Shown: positions 7,542 to 16,294 of the stretch, piece by piece
How the letters are laid out: each line of letters opens with the position of its first letter
Position numbering within the stretch: the stretch's first letter is position 1
DNA from: Candidatus Gastranaerophilales bacterium
GTDB taxonomy: Bacteria > Cyanobacteriota > Vampirovibrionia > Gastranaerophilales > Gastranaerophilaceae
DNA length: 64,000 nucleotides
Direction of reading: 5' to 3'
Assembly (NCBI GenBank): GCA_944325515.1
Contig: CALVAO010000009.1
Location: 25,936-89,935, forward strand
Position numbers and translations under genes: made by a program
Notes under the pieces: model-generated
Database searches by the model: none
What the model was told of the DNA's origin: nothing
What the model saw: the letters and a program-made list of their open reading frames with translations, nothing else

Positions 7542-8552
7542 CTAAACCTTCATATCTTTTTCAAATCCGAATAATGAACTTACGGATTCGTCATCGTGTA
7601 TTCTGGATATTGCTTGTCCTAAGAGCGGTGCGATTGATAGCTGTTTGACATTGGGCGGTAAATCTTCTTTTGCCCATGGTATTGTGTTTGTAATTATACA
7701 CTCTTCTATCGGAGCATTTTTAAGACGTTCTATTGCAGGTCCGGAAAATACGGCATGCGTTGCACCTACATAAACAGCTTTTGCCCCCTTGCTTTTTAAG
7801 AGCTTAGAAGCTTCGCATATTGTTCCTGCCGTATCGATTATATCATCAAACATCAAACATACTTTGTTTTCAACGTCACCGATGATATGTGCGGCAATTG
7901 CTTCATTATGTTTATCACGTCTTTTATCTATAATTGCCATTGGACAATCCAGTTTTTTTGCAAAATGTCTTGTTCTGTTTGCTCCGCCCATGTCCGGACT
8001 TACAGCAACCATTTCTTCGGGATTTAGCCCCAGACTTTTTACGTAGTCAACAAGAATAGGAGTTGCAAAAATATGGTCAACAAGTATATTAAAAAATCCT
8101 TGGATTTGCCCTGTATGCAAGTCCATTGCAAGAACTCTGTTTGCCCCTGCTGTTGTAAGCAGATCTGCTACGAGTTTTGCCGTAATTGCTTCACGTCCAG
8201 AAGTTTTTCTGTCCTGACGCGCGTATCCATAATAAGGAATGACTGCTGTAATTGTTTTGGCACTTGCACGTTTAAATGCATCTATTATTATCAAAAGCTC
8301 CATAAGATTTTCATTAACGGGGTTGCATAAAGGCTGTACAATAAATACATCATCACCGCGGATACTTTCTTTTACTTGAACATAAATCTCACCGTCCGCA
8401 AAATTCTTTACAACCATAGGACCAATTGTAGTTCCCAGATAATCTGCTATTTCCTGGGCTAATTTAGGGTTGGAGCGCCCTGAAAATAATTTTATATCAT
8501 GAGTGGGGTTAACTGCACGCTCCAGCTGCGGATAAGTCATTTCAAGCACCAT
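7542..8552 (-). CDS. prs: Ribose-phosphate pyrophosphokinase (PRPP synthetase)
   Basis: Makes 5-phosphoribosyl-1-pyrophosphate from ribose 5-phosphate and ATP, the entry point for nucleotides, His, Trp and NAD. Visible signatures: the N-terminal SGRSNPKLAQEIADYLG, the PYYGYARQDRK ATP loop, the DLHTGQIQGFF metal/PRPP-binding segment, and the DDIIDTAGTI PRPP loop. 336 residues, with a short N-terminal extension compared with the usual 315 or so. The ATG at 8552 is preceded by AAAGGA. It stands alone between convergent and divergent genes. Confidence 0.96.
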   Translation of the reverse strand: MVLEMTYPQLERAVNPTHDIKLFSGRSNPKLAQEIADYLGTTIGPMVVKNFADGEIYVQVKESIRGDDVFIVQPLCNPVNENLMELLIIIDAFKRASAKTITAVIPYYGYARQDRKTSGREAITAKLVADLLTTAGANRVLAMDLHTGQIQGFFNILVDHIFATPILVDYVKSLGLNPEEMVAVSPDMGGANRTRHFAKKLDCPMAIIDKRRDKHNEAIAAHIIGDVENKVCLMFDDIIDTAGTICEASKLLKSKGAKAVYVGATHAVFSGPAIERLKNAPIEECIITNTIPWAKEDLPPNVKQLSIAPLLGQAISRIHDDESVSSLFGFEKDMKV

Positions 8553-8662
8553 ATGAAAATCCTTTCTTTATTTGTAATAGATGAATAATCTTATTTTATA
8601 CTTAAAAAGGATTTTACAAAAGGGTTTTTTACGAAATATTAAGTACTTTTATGTTTTAATAT

Positions 8663-8830
8663 TTAACCTGCTCTGCGCATTAAATCCGATAATTTAACGT
8701 CTTTATTTTTTATAGACGGTTCTGCTTTTTTTATAGCGACTGCAGGTTCTTTTAATTGTGATAAGCCTATTTTCTGCGGTTCTTTTTCAAAAATCAATAC
8801 TTTCTTGATTATGCTTTCTATTATATTCAT
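8663..8830 (-). CDS. Unknown 55-residue basic protein
   Basis: A short ORF with an AAGGAG ribosome binding site 9 nt before the ATG at 8830. The frame extends further upstream, but without a ribosome binding site. The product starts with an amphipathic helix (MNIIESIIKKVLIF), continues with a Lys- and Pro-rich middle, and ends KLSDLMRRAG. No family is recognised. The basic composition would fit nucleic-acid or membrane-surface binding, but this is only a composition argument. Confidence 0.5.
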   Translation of the reverse strand: MNIIESIIKKVLIFEKEPQKIGLSQLKEPAVAIKKAEPSIKNKDVKLSDLMRRAG

Positions 8831-8960
8831 GATAGTCTTCTCCTTAAGGTATATTATACAGAATTTTACAATCTGCTTATCATACATTAAAACTATTTTT
8901 CTTTTTATATTCATTATACCTTATGTTAAGATAATATCATAAAATAAAGGAAATGAAGAT

Positions 8961-9671
8961 TTGAATACAGGTTTTTATGAAGATTTAGATACAAATTTTG
9001 AACAGGCGCTTCTGCTTGCAAATAAAACATTCTCTCATAAAGAACTTGTTGATATGCTGAAATGCGGGAATATTCCTCAAAAACAAATTGCTTCATTAAA
9101 ATTTGATTACGTAAAAACAAAGGATGATGCCGGATGCTTAATAAATAACCTTACCGGCTGTGACGGCAAGATTAGAGAAGCAGCTGCATTAACAATAAAC
9201 CGTCTTATTAAAGAGTCCGAAGAAGCGGCAGATCTTTTTTGTTCTTATCCGAAAATATTTGCGGATGCGACAATTGATATCAATGCAAATATCTGCCGTT
9301 TGAATGTGGAAAGCGCCTGTATTCTAAAATATGACAATGATTTTGCCATTAAGTATTCTGAAGCTATTATAAGTTTTATTAGTGAAGCTTTTAAAGAATT
9401 AGACAGCTTTGTATTCAGAGATAAAAAATACGTGATAAACAAGCAGCTCTTTAAGCTATACTGGTGTCTTGAGACTCTTAAGAACTATTATGACATCATA
9501 AGACCGGATATCTTATCTGATATATTAACAAAAGCCTCCGGAGTTCAAGAGTATACAATACGCGAAAAGACTGCCGAAATTGTTTGCAGGTCGGATAAAT
9601 TTCCCAATCTTAAAGAAAAGTTAATGAATGATGAAAATTATTACGTCAAGGCTGTTTTTCTAAATCATTAG
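8961..9671 (+). CDS. HEAT-repeat-like helical protein
   Basis: 236 residues, all-helical, with repeating helix pairs reminiscent of HEAT/armadillo scaffolds. DGKIREAAALTINRLI (about 68-83) and REKTAEIVCRSDKF (about 200-213) are HEAT-like, each with a charged turn then an Ala/Leu helix. The start is a TTG at 8961 with AAGGA upstream; no better in-frame ATG exists. Its 3' end overlaps the convergent 302-residue gene by 12 bp, so the two share a terminal region on opposite strands. Probably a protein-binding scaffold; partner unknown. Confidence 0.65.
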   Translation: MNTGFYEDLDTNFEQALLLANKTFSHKELVDMLKCGNIPQKQIASLKFDYVKTKDDAGCLINNLTGCDGKIREAAALTINRLIKESEEAADLFCSYPKIFADATIDINANICRLNVESACILKYDNDFAIKYSEAIISFISEAFKELDSFVFRDKKYVINKQLFKLYWCLETLKNYYDIIRPDILSDILTKASGVQEYTIREKTAEIVCRSDKFPNLKEKLMNDENYYVKAVFLNH

Positions 9672-10568
9672 AGCTTCTTCAAGCAAATCAAGATGACCGT
9701 CTAATAAATAGTTTGCGAATACTTTTGTATCAATCTGTGCTCCGACAATTGACATCAAGTCCTCCGGCAATTCTGTAATCATTGTAACAAGAGAATCTTT
9801 TTCTAATGCAATCATTGGTTTAACCATATCCGGTTTCATTAACGTAGAAAGCATATTGATATATGTATCCGATTCAAATAACTGCAAATATTCCGGTTTC
9901 TGCTTGGTTAACTGGAATGTCAGCTGGCGCTGTACATCCGGATCTATTGCCGACATAAAATCTCTGTACTTATCAATTGGAAGATTTTCTATTGATTTAA
10001 TTAAATCAAGCGGATTTGTTTCTTCTGAAGGTCTGCCGGTTACGCCTTCAACAAATTTAATCATTACTTCCGGCGGCATACATTTCATCTGTTCTATTAC
10101 ATCGTTTTTATCCAAATCTCTATGCTGGAAGAAGTTTGCAAGATCATCCTCCGTAAACATCATAATAATTTGATCTAGAGGAAATGCACCGAGTACAACA
10201 TTAACAAGCTCTTCTATGTCTACTTCCATAAGCATGGATAAAAGTTTTTCTTGAGTAAAGAAATACAGCCCCATAACAAGGTCATCTTTTTCCAGCAGCG
10301 GTAAAATCATTTGTCTGGTTGTGTCATCCATATTATGGAGAAGTACAAACTTATTCTCAACATCAGTGAGTTTGAATATTTTTATCAGTTTTTCCGGAGA
10401 GTTATACATCTCGCGGGCATATTTTACAGCCTGCGTGTTTCCTCTTTCAGCCTCTGCCTCAATAATTTCATCTACTGTTTTCAGACCATAGTCTTGAATC
10501 ATGCGTGATGATGTTATATTCATACGCTCTGCAAATAATTTCATATTTGTATCTAAAACTATTGCCAT
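9660..10568 (-). CDS. Unknown 302-residue helical protein, MgtE-N/FliG-like repeats
   Basis: A soluble, acidic, all-helical protein. The helices from about residue 80 to 200 (EKDDLVMGLYFFTQEKLLSM, then VDIEELVNVVLGAFPLDQII and EDDLANFFQ) resemble the repeated right-handed superhelix of the MgtE N-domain/FliG superfamily, but without a transporter or motor domain. No signal peptide. It is preceded by the GGCA-17-TACTTT promoter type shared with other lineage-specific genes here. The family resemblance is at pattern level only. Confidence 0.6.
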   Translation of the reverse strand: MAIVLDTNMKLFAERMNITSSRMIQDYGLKTVDEIIEAEAERGNTQAVKYAREMYNSPEKLIKIFKLTDVENKFVLLHNMDDTTRQMILPLLEKDDLVMGLYFFTQEKLLSMLMEVDIEELVNVVLGAFPLDQIIMMFTEDDLANFFQHRDLDKNDVIEQMKCMPPEVMIKFVEGVTGRPSEETNPLDLIKSIENLPIDKYRDFMSAIDPDVQRQLTFQLTKQKPEYLQLFESDTYINMLSTLMKPDMVKPMIALEKDSLVTMITELPEDLMSIVGAQIDTKVFANYLLDGHLDLLEEALMI

Positions 10569-10587
10569 AAAAACTCCTTATATATAT

Positions 10588-10616
10588 AAAGTATATCTTT
10601 AGTAAATAATTGCCTT
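10588..10616 (-). promoter_or_regulatory. GGCA/TACTTT-type promoter
   Basis: Read on the minus strand: AAGGCA, exactly 17 bp, TACTTT, then ATATATATAAGG leading into the ribosome binding site. TTAACA lies directly upstream of the -35 box. The same arrangement recurs at 13903, 32024 and 58543. Confidence 0.6.
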
Positions 10617-10666
10617 TTTGTTAAGTTTTATTACAGATTTTTTATAATATGTTATAATTAAAATGT

Positions 10667-11425
10667 ATGAAGAGAGTTTTTACTATTTTAACATTATTTT
10701 TGCTATTTATAAATACGGCTGTTTATGGTGCAGGTGTAGTGAAAAAAGAAATTTCCGCACCATCAGCAGACGGATTTAATATTAAAGCTTCTTTTATGTA
10801 CCCGAAAGTAAAGGGACAAAAAGAATTTAAGACAGTTGTACTGCTTCACTCTCTCGGGTATTCATCACAATGGTGGGAAAATTTGCCCAAAGAACTGCTT
10901 CAAGCAGGTTATGCGGTTGTTATGATTGATTTAAGAGGACATGGCAGAAGCGTTTATAATTCTTCTCTTACGCGTGTATCCTGGAAAAGTCTTACAAACA
11001 GCGGCTATGCAAAATATCCGGATGATGTTGTGAATGTGTTGAATTATATAAAAAATGAAAACAGCAAAAAAGTCTTTTTTGACAACTGGGCAATTGTAGG
11101 CGCTGATATTGGTGCAAATACAGCTATTCTGGCGGCGGATAAAATCCAATATAAGCCGAAAACAATAGTTCTGCTTTCGCCTGTAGTGAGTACAAAAGGT
11201 TTGTATATCCCTGTTAAGCTGGCAAATTTAAATATGGATATATTTTCTATTTCCGGAACCGGTGATGCATCAGGACAAGAAACACAGGAGTATTTGAAAA
11301 AATTTGCACAGGCTGCATTTGTTACTTATACATCCGAATCCCGCTCTACAGGAATGATAATGCTTAAAAATGACGAAAGTCTGGCAAAAATTATAACCGG
11401 CTGGATACGGGAATATTTAAATTAA
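10667..11425 (+). CDS. Exported alpha/beta-hydrolase-fold protein with atypical catalytic residues
   Basis: 252 residues with a signal peptide (about 1-22), then an alpha/beta hydrolase fold: the oxyanion strand TVVLLHSLGYSSQWW, then VVMIDLRGHGRS. The nucleophile elbow reads VGADIGAN, so the usual Ser (GxSxG) is Asp147. Asp nucleophiles occur in dehalogenases and epoxide hydrolases. I also see no clear catalytic His near the C-terminus, where ESRSTGMIML sits at the expected place. Either the chemistry differs or the protein is inactive. It converges on the next gene with a 6-bp gap. Confidence 0.75.
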   Translation: MKRVFTILTLFLLFINTAVYGAGVVKKEISAPSADGFNIKASFMYPKVKGQKEFKTVVLLHSLGYSSQWWENLPKELLQAGYAVVMIDLRGHGRSVYNSSLTRVSWKSLTNSGYAKYPDDVVNVLNYIKNENSKKVFFDNWAIVGADIGANTAILAADKIQYKPKTIVLLSPVVSTKGLYIPVKLANLNMDIFSISGTGDASGQETQEYLKKFAQAAFVTYTSESRSTGMIMLKNDESLAKIITGWIREYLN

Positions 11426-11431
11426 ATGGAA

Positions 11432-12127
11432 CTAAAGCTTTGCACCATTAGGATTTTTGAGTTTTTCAAGCGCCTGTTTTGCGCCCTCATAATTCCGGCA
11501 GAGTTTTATAACAAATTCTATAGAGGCTTTGTCCTGTTTTATGGCATCTTTTAGTTTATAAATTTCTTCCAGCTGGAGTGATTTTATGTCGGCATTTGTG
11601 AAAAGATATTTTTTCAGAAGCTCTTGAGATGTGCTGTCCAGACCTAAAATATTATTTTTAAATGCAAACCAGTTGTACAGATGATAGATAAAATAGTATT
11701 TATTAAGCTCTCCTACTGGAAGTACAAACATTTCATTTGTTTTTAAGGCAAATTTTCTGCTTGTATTTAGTGAAAGATAAAGAGCCTTGAAACCTTTTGC
11801 AGGATAAATAAAGCCCTCGTTTTCTCCTATCGGATTTAACAATTTTGCAGCGTTTGGAATAATATAAACTGCTGTACCCTGTTTTTTTATATAGTCTAAT
11901 ATCTTTTGCGGATTATATTCATTGTTTTTCAGTATCAAGGTTAACTCATTTTCAAGCTTCTGTTTTTCAACATCAGCAATGGAGTTTAAGTCGAGCAGGC
12001 AGCCGTTTGAATAGTGGCGTTTCCGCCTGGAATAATTTTTGGCACCTATTGTTTTTGACAAACGGTGTCTGAGTATTTTTTCTTGAATAGATAATATTTT
12101 GTAGAGTATGTTATTAAACAGTTTCAT
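11432..12127 (-). CDS. Unknown 231-residue basic protein
   Basis: I do not recognise this protein. It is basic at the N-terminus (residues 1-42, with HRLSKTIGAKNYSRRKRH), then a mixed alpha/beta region (about 85-150, including TAVYIIPNAAKLL and NEGFIYPAKGFKALYLSLN) and a helical C-terminus. No signal peptide or membrane segment. Its ATG overlaps the end of the 588-residue gene by 14 bp, so the two are one transcriptional unit under the promoter at 13903. Confidence 0.6.
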   Translation of the reverse strand: MKLFNNILYKILSIQEKILRHRLSKTIGAKNYSRRKRHYSNGCLLDLNSIADVEKQKLENELTLILKNNEYNPQKILDYIKKQGTAVYIIPNAAKLLNPIGENEGFIYPAKGFKALYLSLNTSRKFALKTNEMFVLPVGELNKYYFIYHLYNWFAFKNNILGLDSTSQELLKKYLFTNADIKSLQLEEIYKLKDAIKQDKASIEFVIKLCRNYEGAKQALEKLKNPNGAKL

Positions 12128-13880
12128 ATTTTTCTTTCATGTTTTCTACTTGCTTTCTTGCAGAATAGCACAGATCGTCTTTATTTTCAGTTAATTTCGC
12201 AAAATTTTCTTTGCTTACAATAGAACATATGAAAATAAAAGCGCTGTTTGAGCATTCTGATGTAATTTCACGAAGCATTTGATAATCATATGATTTTATC
12301 ATAGTTGCAAGCTGCGGGCGCAGGTGCTTTAAACCGGAATCATTTAAGACTGCACTGATAACAGCTTTAGGTGAATATTTTTTTATGGCTTCTTCTATAC
12401 CGTTTTTTTGAATATCTTTTGCTACAATTACCGGATTTGTAGATTTTTTTACAACCGGATTTGTAGCTTTATTTGTAATTGTTTTCTTTTCCGTTTTGTC
12501 ATATTCTTCACGGTCTTTTTCATTTTTAATATTTACAGGAGTTGTTTGATAAGATGTGATATTGTTATATTCTTCTATATCAAAATTATTTTGTGGTACA
12601 TTGCTTTCTATTTCATTTTTATTCTTTTCGTATTCTTCTGAAAGATTTTCGTCTGTAGAAATCCTTTTTTCTACATCTTCAGTAACCTGTTTATAATCAT
12701 CATATTGTTTAGCATCGTTTTCCCATTTAACTAAAAATTCTACTTTTTCCTCTGTTGTCATATTAACGTTATTCAAAGCGCCTTCGCCGATACCTTGCGC
12801 TGTTGAGGTAAAGAATTCATCATCCATATAAGGCGGGATATCTTCACCGTTTTCGTATCTGTTTCTGGCAGCGACGTAATCTTCTTGATATTGATAGGCT
12901 GCTTCTGCAGATTTATCCGCCATAATTATTGATGTAAAACCTTTCAACGCATCTGCCGGAAGTTTTTCCCCGAAATTATAATAACTTTCAGCCAATCCTT
13001 CAGTAAATTCAAAGTCTGCCATATCAGCAGTTCTTGTGCGTTCATTTTTATCACATCTTGTGTCTAAAACGGTTTGTGCACCATATTGAATGTCTTTTGC
13101 ATCCAATATAGGAATTGCATTTAGCGCAGTTTCTGAATCATTTGTGTGCAAAACATCTATAAATCTGCCTCTGGTAACAAATGCTTGTCTTTTGCGCATT
13201 TTTGCTTCCGCGTTTGCCCGCTCAGATTCCGGAAGCTTTTTAAGTTTTTCTTTTAAATTTCTTTCAAATTCTTCTTTTTTGCGGGTTCTATATGCTTCCA
13301 GCCGTGCTCTGCGCTCTTTTACCGGTAATTTTTTGAAATCTTGACCGAGCTCTTTGTTAACATCTCCAACTTCTTCATCGACTTCTCTCGCGTTTTGGAA
13401 TTCGCCGGATTTTACTGCTTCATACCGGTTTTTTGCATCGCAGGCGATGAGACGTGCTGAATTTGTTTGTTCAGATGCACCATATTTATGCTTAAGCTGA
13501 ATAGCTTTGTCCACTGCACTGTCAATATAAGCTAACAACTCTTTTTTTGTCACCTGCGGAAGAGCTTCATACTGTTCTTTTGTCAAGCCGGCAAGTTCAT
13601 TAACATTTTTTATAACCTCTAAATAATTTATTCCGTTTGCACGGCATTTTAATTCAATTAACTGTTTTAACTGCCCTATATTCTTTTTCTGAGACTGATT
13701 ATTTTCAGAATTTTGTTTTATTTCTACTGTATCAACATTTTCACCGGTATTTTCACATTGAATTACTGATGTCTTTTTGAGGTTATTTTCTTTTTCTGTC
13801 GCAGCAGGAGAAGCTCCGGCAGTTTTTTCAATGCCGAGTGCTTCATATGCAAAATTTTTTATTGCAGATAAAATACTCAT
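12114..13880 (-). CDS. Large charged helical protein of unknown function
   Basis: 588 residues, soluble, highly charged, no signal peptide. The N-terminus (SAIKNFAYEALGIEK) is an amphipathic helix. Residues about 90-125 (GLTKEQYEALPQVTKKELLA) resemble a segment at the same place in the 616-residue neighbour, so the two are probably related. Residues 175-230 are a basic coiled coil. Residues 400-470 are disordered with Asn, Glu and Lys, including the repeat KATNPVVKKSTNPVIV. The promoter is of the GTCA/TACTTT type. Possibly an abundant cytoplasmic or exported structural protein; unproved. Confidence 0.6.
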   Translation of the reverse strand: MSILSAIKNFAYEALGIEKTAGASPAATEKENNLKKTSVIQCENTGENVDTVEIKQNSENNQSQKKNIGQLKQLIELKCRANGINYLEVIKNVNELAGLTKEQYEALPQVTKKELLAYIDSAVDKAIQLKHKYGASEQTNSARLIACDAKNRYEAVKSGEFQNAREVDEEVGDVNKELGQDFKKLPVKERRARLEAYRTRKKEEFERNLKEKLKKLPESERANAEAKMRKRQAFVTRGRFIDVLHTNDSETALNAIPILDAKDIQYGAQTVLDTRCDKNERTRTADMADFEFTEGLAESYYNFGEKLPADALKGFTSIIMADKSAEAAYQYQEDYVAARNRYENGEDIPPYMDDEFFTSTAQGIGEGALNNVNMTTEEKVEFLVKWENDAKQYDDYKQVTEDVEKRISTDENLSEEYEKNKNEIESNVPQNNFDIEEYNNITSYQTTPVNIKNEKDREEYDKTEKKTITNKATNPVVKKSTNPVIVAKDIQKNGIEEAIKKYSPKAVISAVLNDSGLKHLRPQLATMIKSYDYQMLREITSECSNSAFIFICSIVSKENFAKLTENKDDLCYSARKQVENMKEKYETV

Positions 13881-13902
13881 AGTTAATCCTCGTTATATAT
13901 AT

Positions 13903-13931
13903 AAAGTATTTATTTGGTATAAAATTGACTT
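13903..13931 (-). promoter_or_regulatory. GTCA/TACTTT-type promoter
   Basis: Minus strand: AAGTCA, 17 bp, TACTTT, then ATATATATAACGAGG. TTAACA is immediately upstream of the -35 box. It drives the 588-residue and 231-residue gene pair. Confidence 0.6.
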
Positions 13932-13948
13932 TTTTGTTAATAATTGTT

Positions 13949-13980
13949 AAGCACTGCGGGAAAGATTTCCCGCAGTGCTT
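13949..13980. terminator. Terminator-like hairpin between two large genes
   Basis: AAGCACTGCGGGAAA, a 2-nt loop, TTTCCCGCAGTGCTT: a 15-bp stem just after the stop of the 616-residue gene. The T-run is better on the plus side, so its direction is uncertain. Confidence 0.6.
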
Positions 13981-14008
13981 TTATTTTTATAAGTTATATA
14001 AAGAAATA

Positions 14009-15859
14009 TTATGCTTTTTCTGCTTGTATTTTATCGATTTGTTTTTGGGTTGTTACAGAGACTCCTATTAAGTTAAATTTTGTGAGATCCACTTCTTTTG
14101 CTGCAGCAAGCATACCGGAAACCGAACCTGTAATTCTATTTAAAAACAAATTCTGAACCGTGCTTGATGCATTTGAAAAATAATTCATTGCCCAATCTTG
14201 TGTTGTAGAGCCCATATCGCTAAACTTTTTAAACACTTCTGTTGCAAAACTGAATTTACTCTCGCCTGTTTCTTTCAAGTAAGTGGTTATACCGGATGCA
14301 CTTCTGAAAGCTTGATTTTTGAGAGTGTAAATTTCAGATGAGGTTAAATTGTCATTTGCTTTCTGTTGTTTTTCAACAGTAAATACCTGCTTTATTTCTT
14401 CTGAAGTTGCCGCAACTTCCTCTTTAATAGTTTGTAATCTTGTTGTATCAACCGGCGTTTCTTTCTGTGTAAATCCGTAATCTACCGTTTCTGCAGGCTC
14501 ATAAGTTTCAGTATCCGAACTCTGCGGAGCCTTAAGCGGTGCTTCCGGATTTTCTATCACAGCAGAATAGTTACCGTTTGTAGCTTCGTCCAGAAGTTTT
14601 ACAACTTCTTCTTTCGGTATTGTCAGAGCTTCCGGATTATTTTCAACAAATTCTGTTATCTGCTCAAGAACTTCTTTGTAATTAGGAAGTTCATAAGCGT
14701 CTTTATTCATACCTAGAAGAAGCTCTCTTTTTACAGCATCAGCAATAATCTGATTGATTGCAGTACCGGAAATTTCACCGGCTGAAACTGCTGTATAAAA
14801 ATTATCTCTTTCCAGTTTTAACTGTTTTTCTTCTTCTGTTAATTCTTCGCCTCTGGCTTCTTTTTGAGCAATAACTTCTAAAGCTTCTTTATTCTCTTCA
14901 AAGAAAGCCTTAGCTTCTTTTTGGAATTCTGCGTGATGTTTTTTGATACCCTCTTCGCTCTTAACAGAAGTTAGTTTTGCAGTTGCTTCTGTAACTTCAT
15001 CCTTAGAAGGTACATTTCCTTCAACATCAAGCTTTAAGGCTAATTCTTTTGTCTCTTCAACCGTCCAGCTGTCAGCCCATTCCGTACGGGCTTTTGGAGT
15101 CGCGAAACTTGTTAAAACTGCGTCTAAACCTTTAAGCCTGTTTGAAGCAACAAGAGATGTAATAGCTTGCTTAAATACAGCCTTTTCTTCATCCGGTGTA
15201 TTAAGCAATAATTTACCAAAATCTTGAAGCTGTTGTCTGTAAATATGTTGCTTCTCTTCTTTTGTTTTTGCATTCTTTAATTTATTAACAAAGAATTCAT
15301 TAAAATACCTGTCTAAGTATTCTTCAATTTTCTCTTGCGGAAGTTTTGCAAAAGAACCTTTTTGTAATCCGAAGAATCTTTCCATACGCTCAGACAAGCA
15401 TTCGCCTTGCTGGTTTTTCTTATACTTTTCAATAGAATCCCATCCGGTCTTTAATGCTACATAGTATTTATTAGCCGTTGAGCCGGCTTTATCTAAATCA
15501 ACTTTGCCGTTGGAAGCAGTATCTTTAATTGCAGTTTTCAAACAATCGACAATTTGTTTTAGTTCTTCTTCTGAAAGTTGTTGGATTTGCTGCTCATTCA
15601 AGCCTGTTATACGATATAAAATGCCGCTGTTTTTAATTTCTTCAGCCTTTAATCCGTACTTGCTTAATTCTGAGCACAACTTTTCTAATAATTCATCAAG
15701 TTTAGAGGTATTTTTATTTTCTTCTGCAGAGGTATTTCCAGCATTCTTTGCTGCTTCTGTCATAACAGAATTAGTATAAGCTGTCTTAGCAGTCTGGACT
15801 CCCTGTCCGGACTGTGCAGTGTATAAATATTCATTTGTTTTTACACCATCTAATGACAT
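14009..15859 (-). CDS. Large helical/coiled-coil protein of unknown function
   Basis: 616 residues from the ATG at 15859, which has GAGG upstream; the frame is open further but without a ribosome binding site. The protein is acidic, soluble and helix-rich. Residues about 60-105 (LLEKLCSELSKYGL, then GLNEQQIQQLSEEELKQIV) match in style the N-terminal region of the 588-residue neighbour. A long Glu/Lys coiled coil spans about 310-370. Residues 440-500 are Pro/Thr/Glu-rich and probably flexible. There is no signal peptide. It lies under a conserved promoter element nearly identical to that of the 438-residue gene at 24624. Confidence 0.6.
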   Translation of the reverse strand: MSLDGVKTNEYLYTAQSGQGVQTAKTAYTNSVMTEAAKNAGNTSAEENKNTSKLDELLEKLCSELSKYGLKAEEIKNSGILYRITGLNEQQIQQLSEEELKQIVDCLKTAIKDTASNGKVDLDKAGSTANKYYVALKTGWDSIEKYKKNQQGECLSERMERFFGLQKGSFAKLPQEKIEEYLDRYFNEFFVNKLKNAKTKEEKQHIYRQQLQDFGKLLLNTPDEEKAVFKQAITSLVASNRLKGLDAVLTSFATPKARTEWADSWTVEETKELALKLDVEGNVPSKDEVTEATAKLTSVKSEEGIKKHHAEFQKEAKAFFEENKEALEVIAQKEARGEELTEEEKQLKLERDNFYTAVSAGEISGTAINQIIADAVKRELLLGMNKDAYELPNYKEVLEQITEFVENNPEALTIPKEEVVKLLDEATNGNYSAVIENPEAPLKAPQSSDTETYEPAETVDYGFTQKETPVDTTRLQTIKEEVAATSEEIKQVFTVEKQQKANDNLTSSEIYTLKNQAFRSASGITTYLKETGESKFSFATEVFKKFSDMGSTTQDWAMNYFSNASSTVQNLFLNRITGSVSGMLAAAKEVDLTKFNLIGVSVTTQKQIDKIQAEKA

Positions 15860-15879
15860 CTTAAATACCTCATATATAT

Positions 15880-15903
15880 AAAGTATGTAAAATTTGCCTA
15901 ATT
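15880..15903 (-). promoter_or_regulatory. AATTAGGCA / TACTTT promoter element, short-gap form
   Basis: Minus strand: AATTAGGCA, 9 bp (AATTTTACA), TACTTT, ATATATAT. The AGGCA-to-TACTTT gap is 9 bp, not 17. The block matches the one at 24561 almost base for base. TTGTAACA lies upstream in both. Confidence 0.55.
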
Positions 15904-16039
15904 TCACTCTTTAAAGGTTTTGTTACAAAACTTAATATTGTAACAATTTGTAAATATTTATCTTTTTACCCTAAAGTTTTTCAAAGAAATTCCGTTATAC
16001 AAAATGTAAGGTTGAAGTAATTAATAAGGAGTATAACTT

Positions 16040-16168
16040 ATGTATTCAATGTGGCCCGGATGTTACAGCTTTAAAGATGAAATCGGTGTTCTTGCCCTGT
16101 GGTGCAAGGAGCAGATTGAAGCTTTTGTTTTAAAAATTTATGAATTGGACAGGTTATTAAACGGTTAG
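16040..16168 (+). CDS. 42-residue peptide with strong ribosome binding site
   Basis: An AAGGAG ribosome binding site precedes the ATG. The product begins MYSMWPGCYSFKDEIGVLAL and continues with a WCKEQIEAFVLKIYELDRLL helix; it has two Cys and two Trp. A terminator follows 40 bp later, so this is probably an independent small transcript. No family is recognised. The rich ribosome binding site and the terminator are the main support. Confidence 0.5.
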   Translation: MYSMWPGCYSFKDEIGVLALWCKEQIEAFVLKIYELDRLLNG

Positions 16169-16207
16169 ATAATCTTTGTTATTTTCTCTCTTTCTCTCAA
16201 AATATTT

Positions 16208-16240
16208 AAGCTTGCAGGTTCAAATGCAAGCTTTATTTTT
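16208..16240 (+). terminator. Rho-independent terminator
   Basis: AAGCTTGCA, an 8-nt loop, TGCAAGCTT, then TATTTTTT, downstream of the 42-residue ORF. Confidence 0.8.
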
Positions 16241-16294
16241 TATTTATTATCTGGTAAAATTTAATTAAGGACTCGGGGGAGAGCCTTGTAATTT

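Noticed and set aside
16201..16245. A tRNA T-loop-like GGTTCAAAT
   Set aside because: It is the loop of a terminator hairpin; no acceptor, D or anticodon arms can be drawn. I found no tRNA gene in the window.
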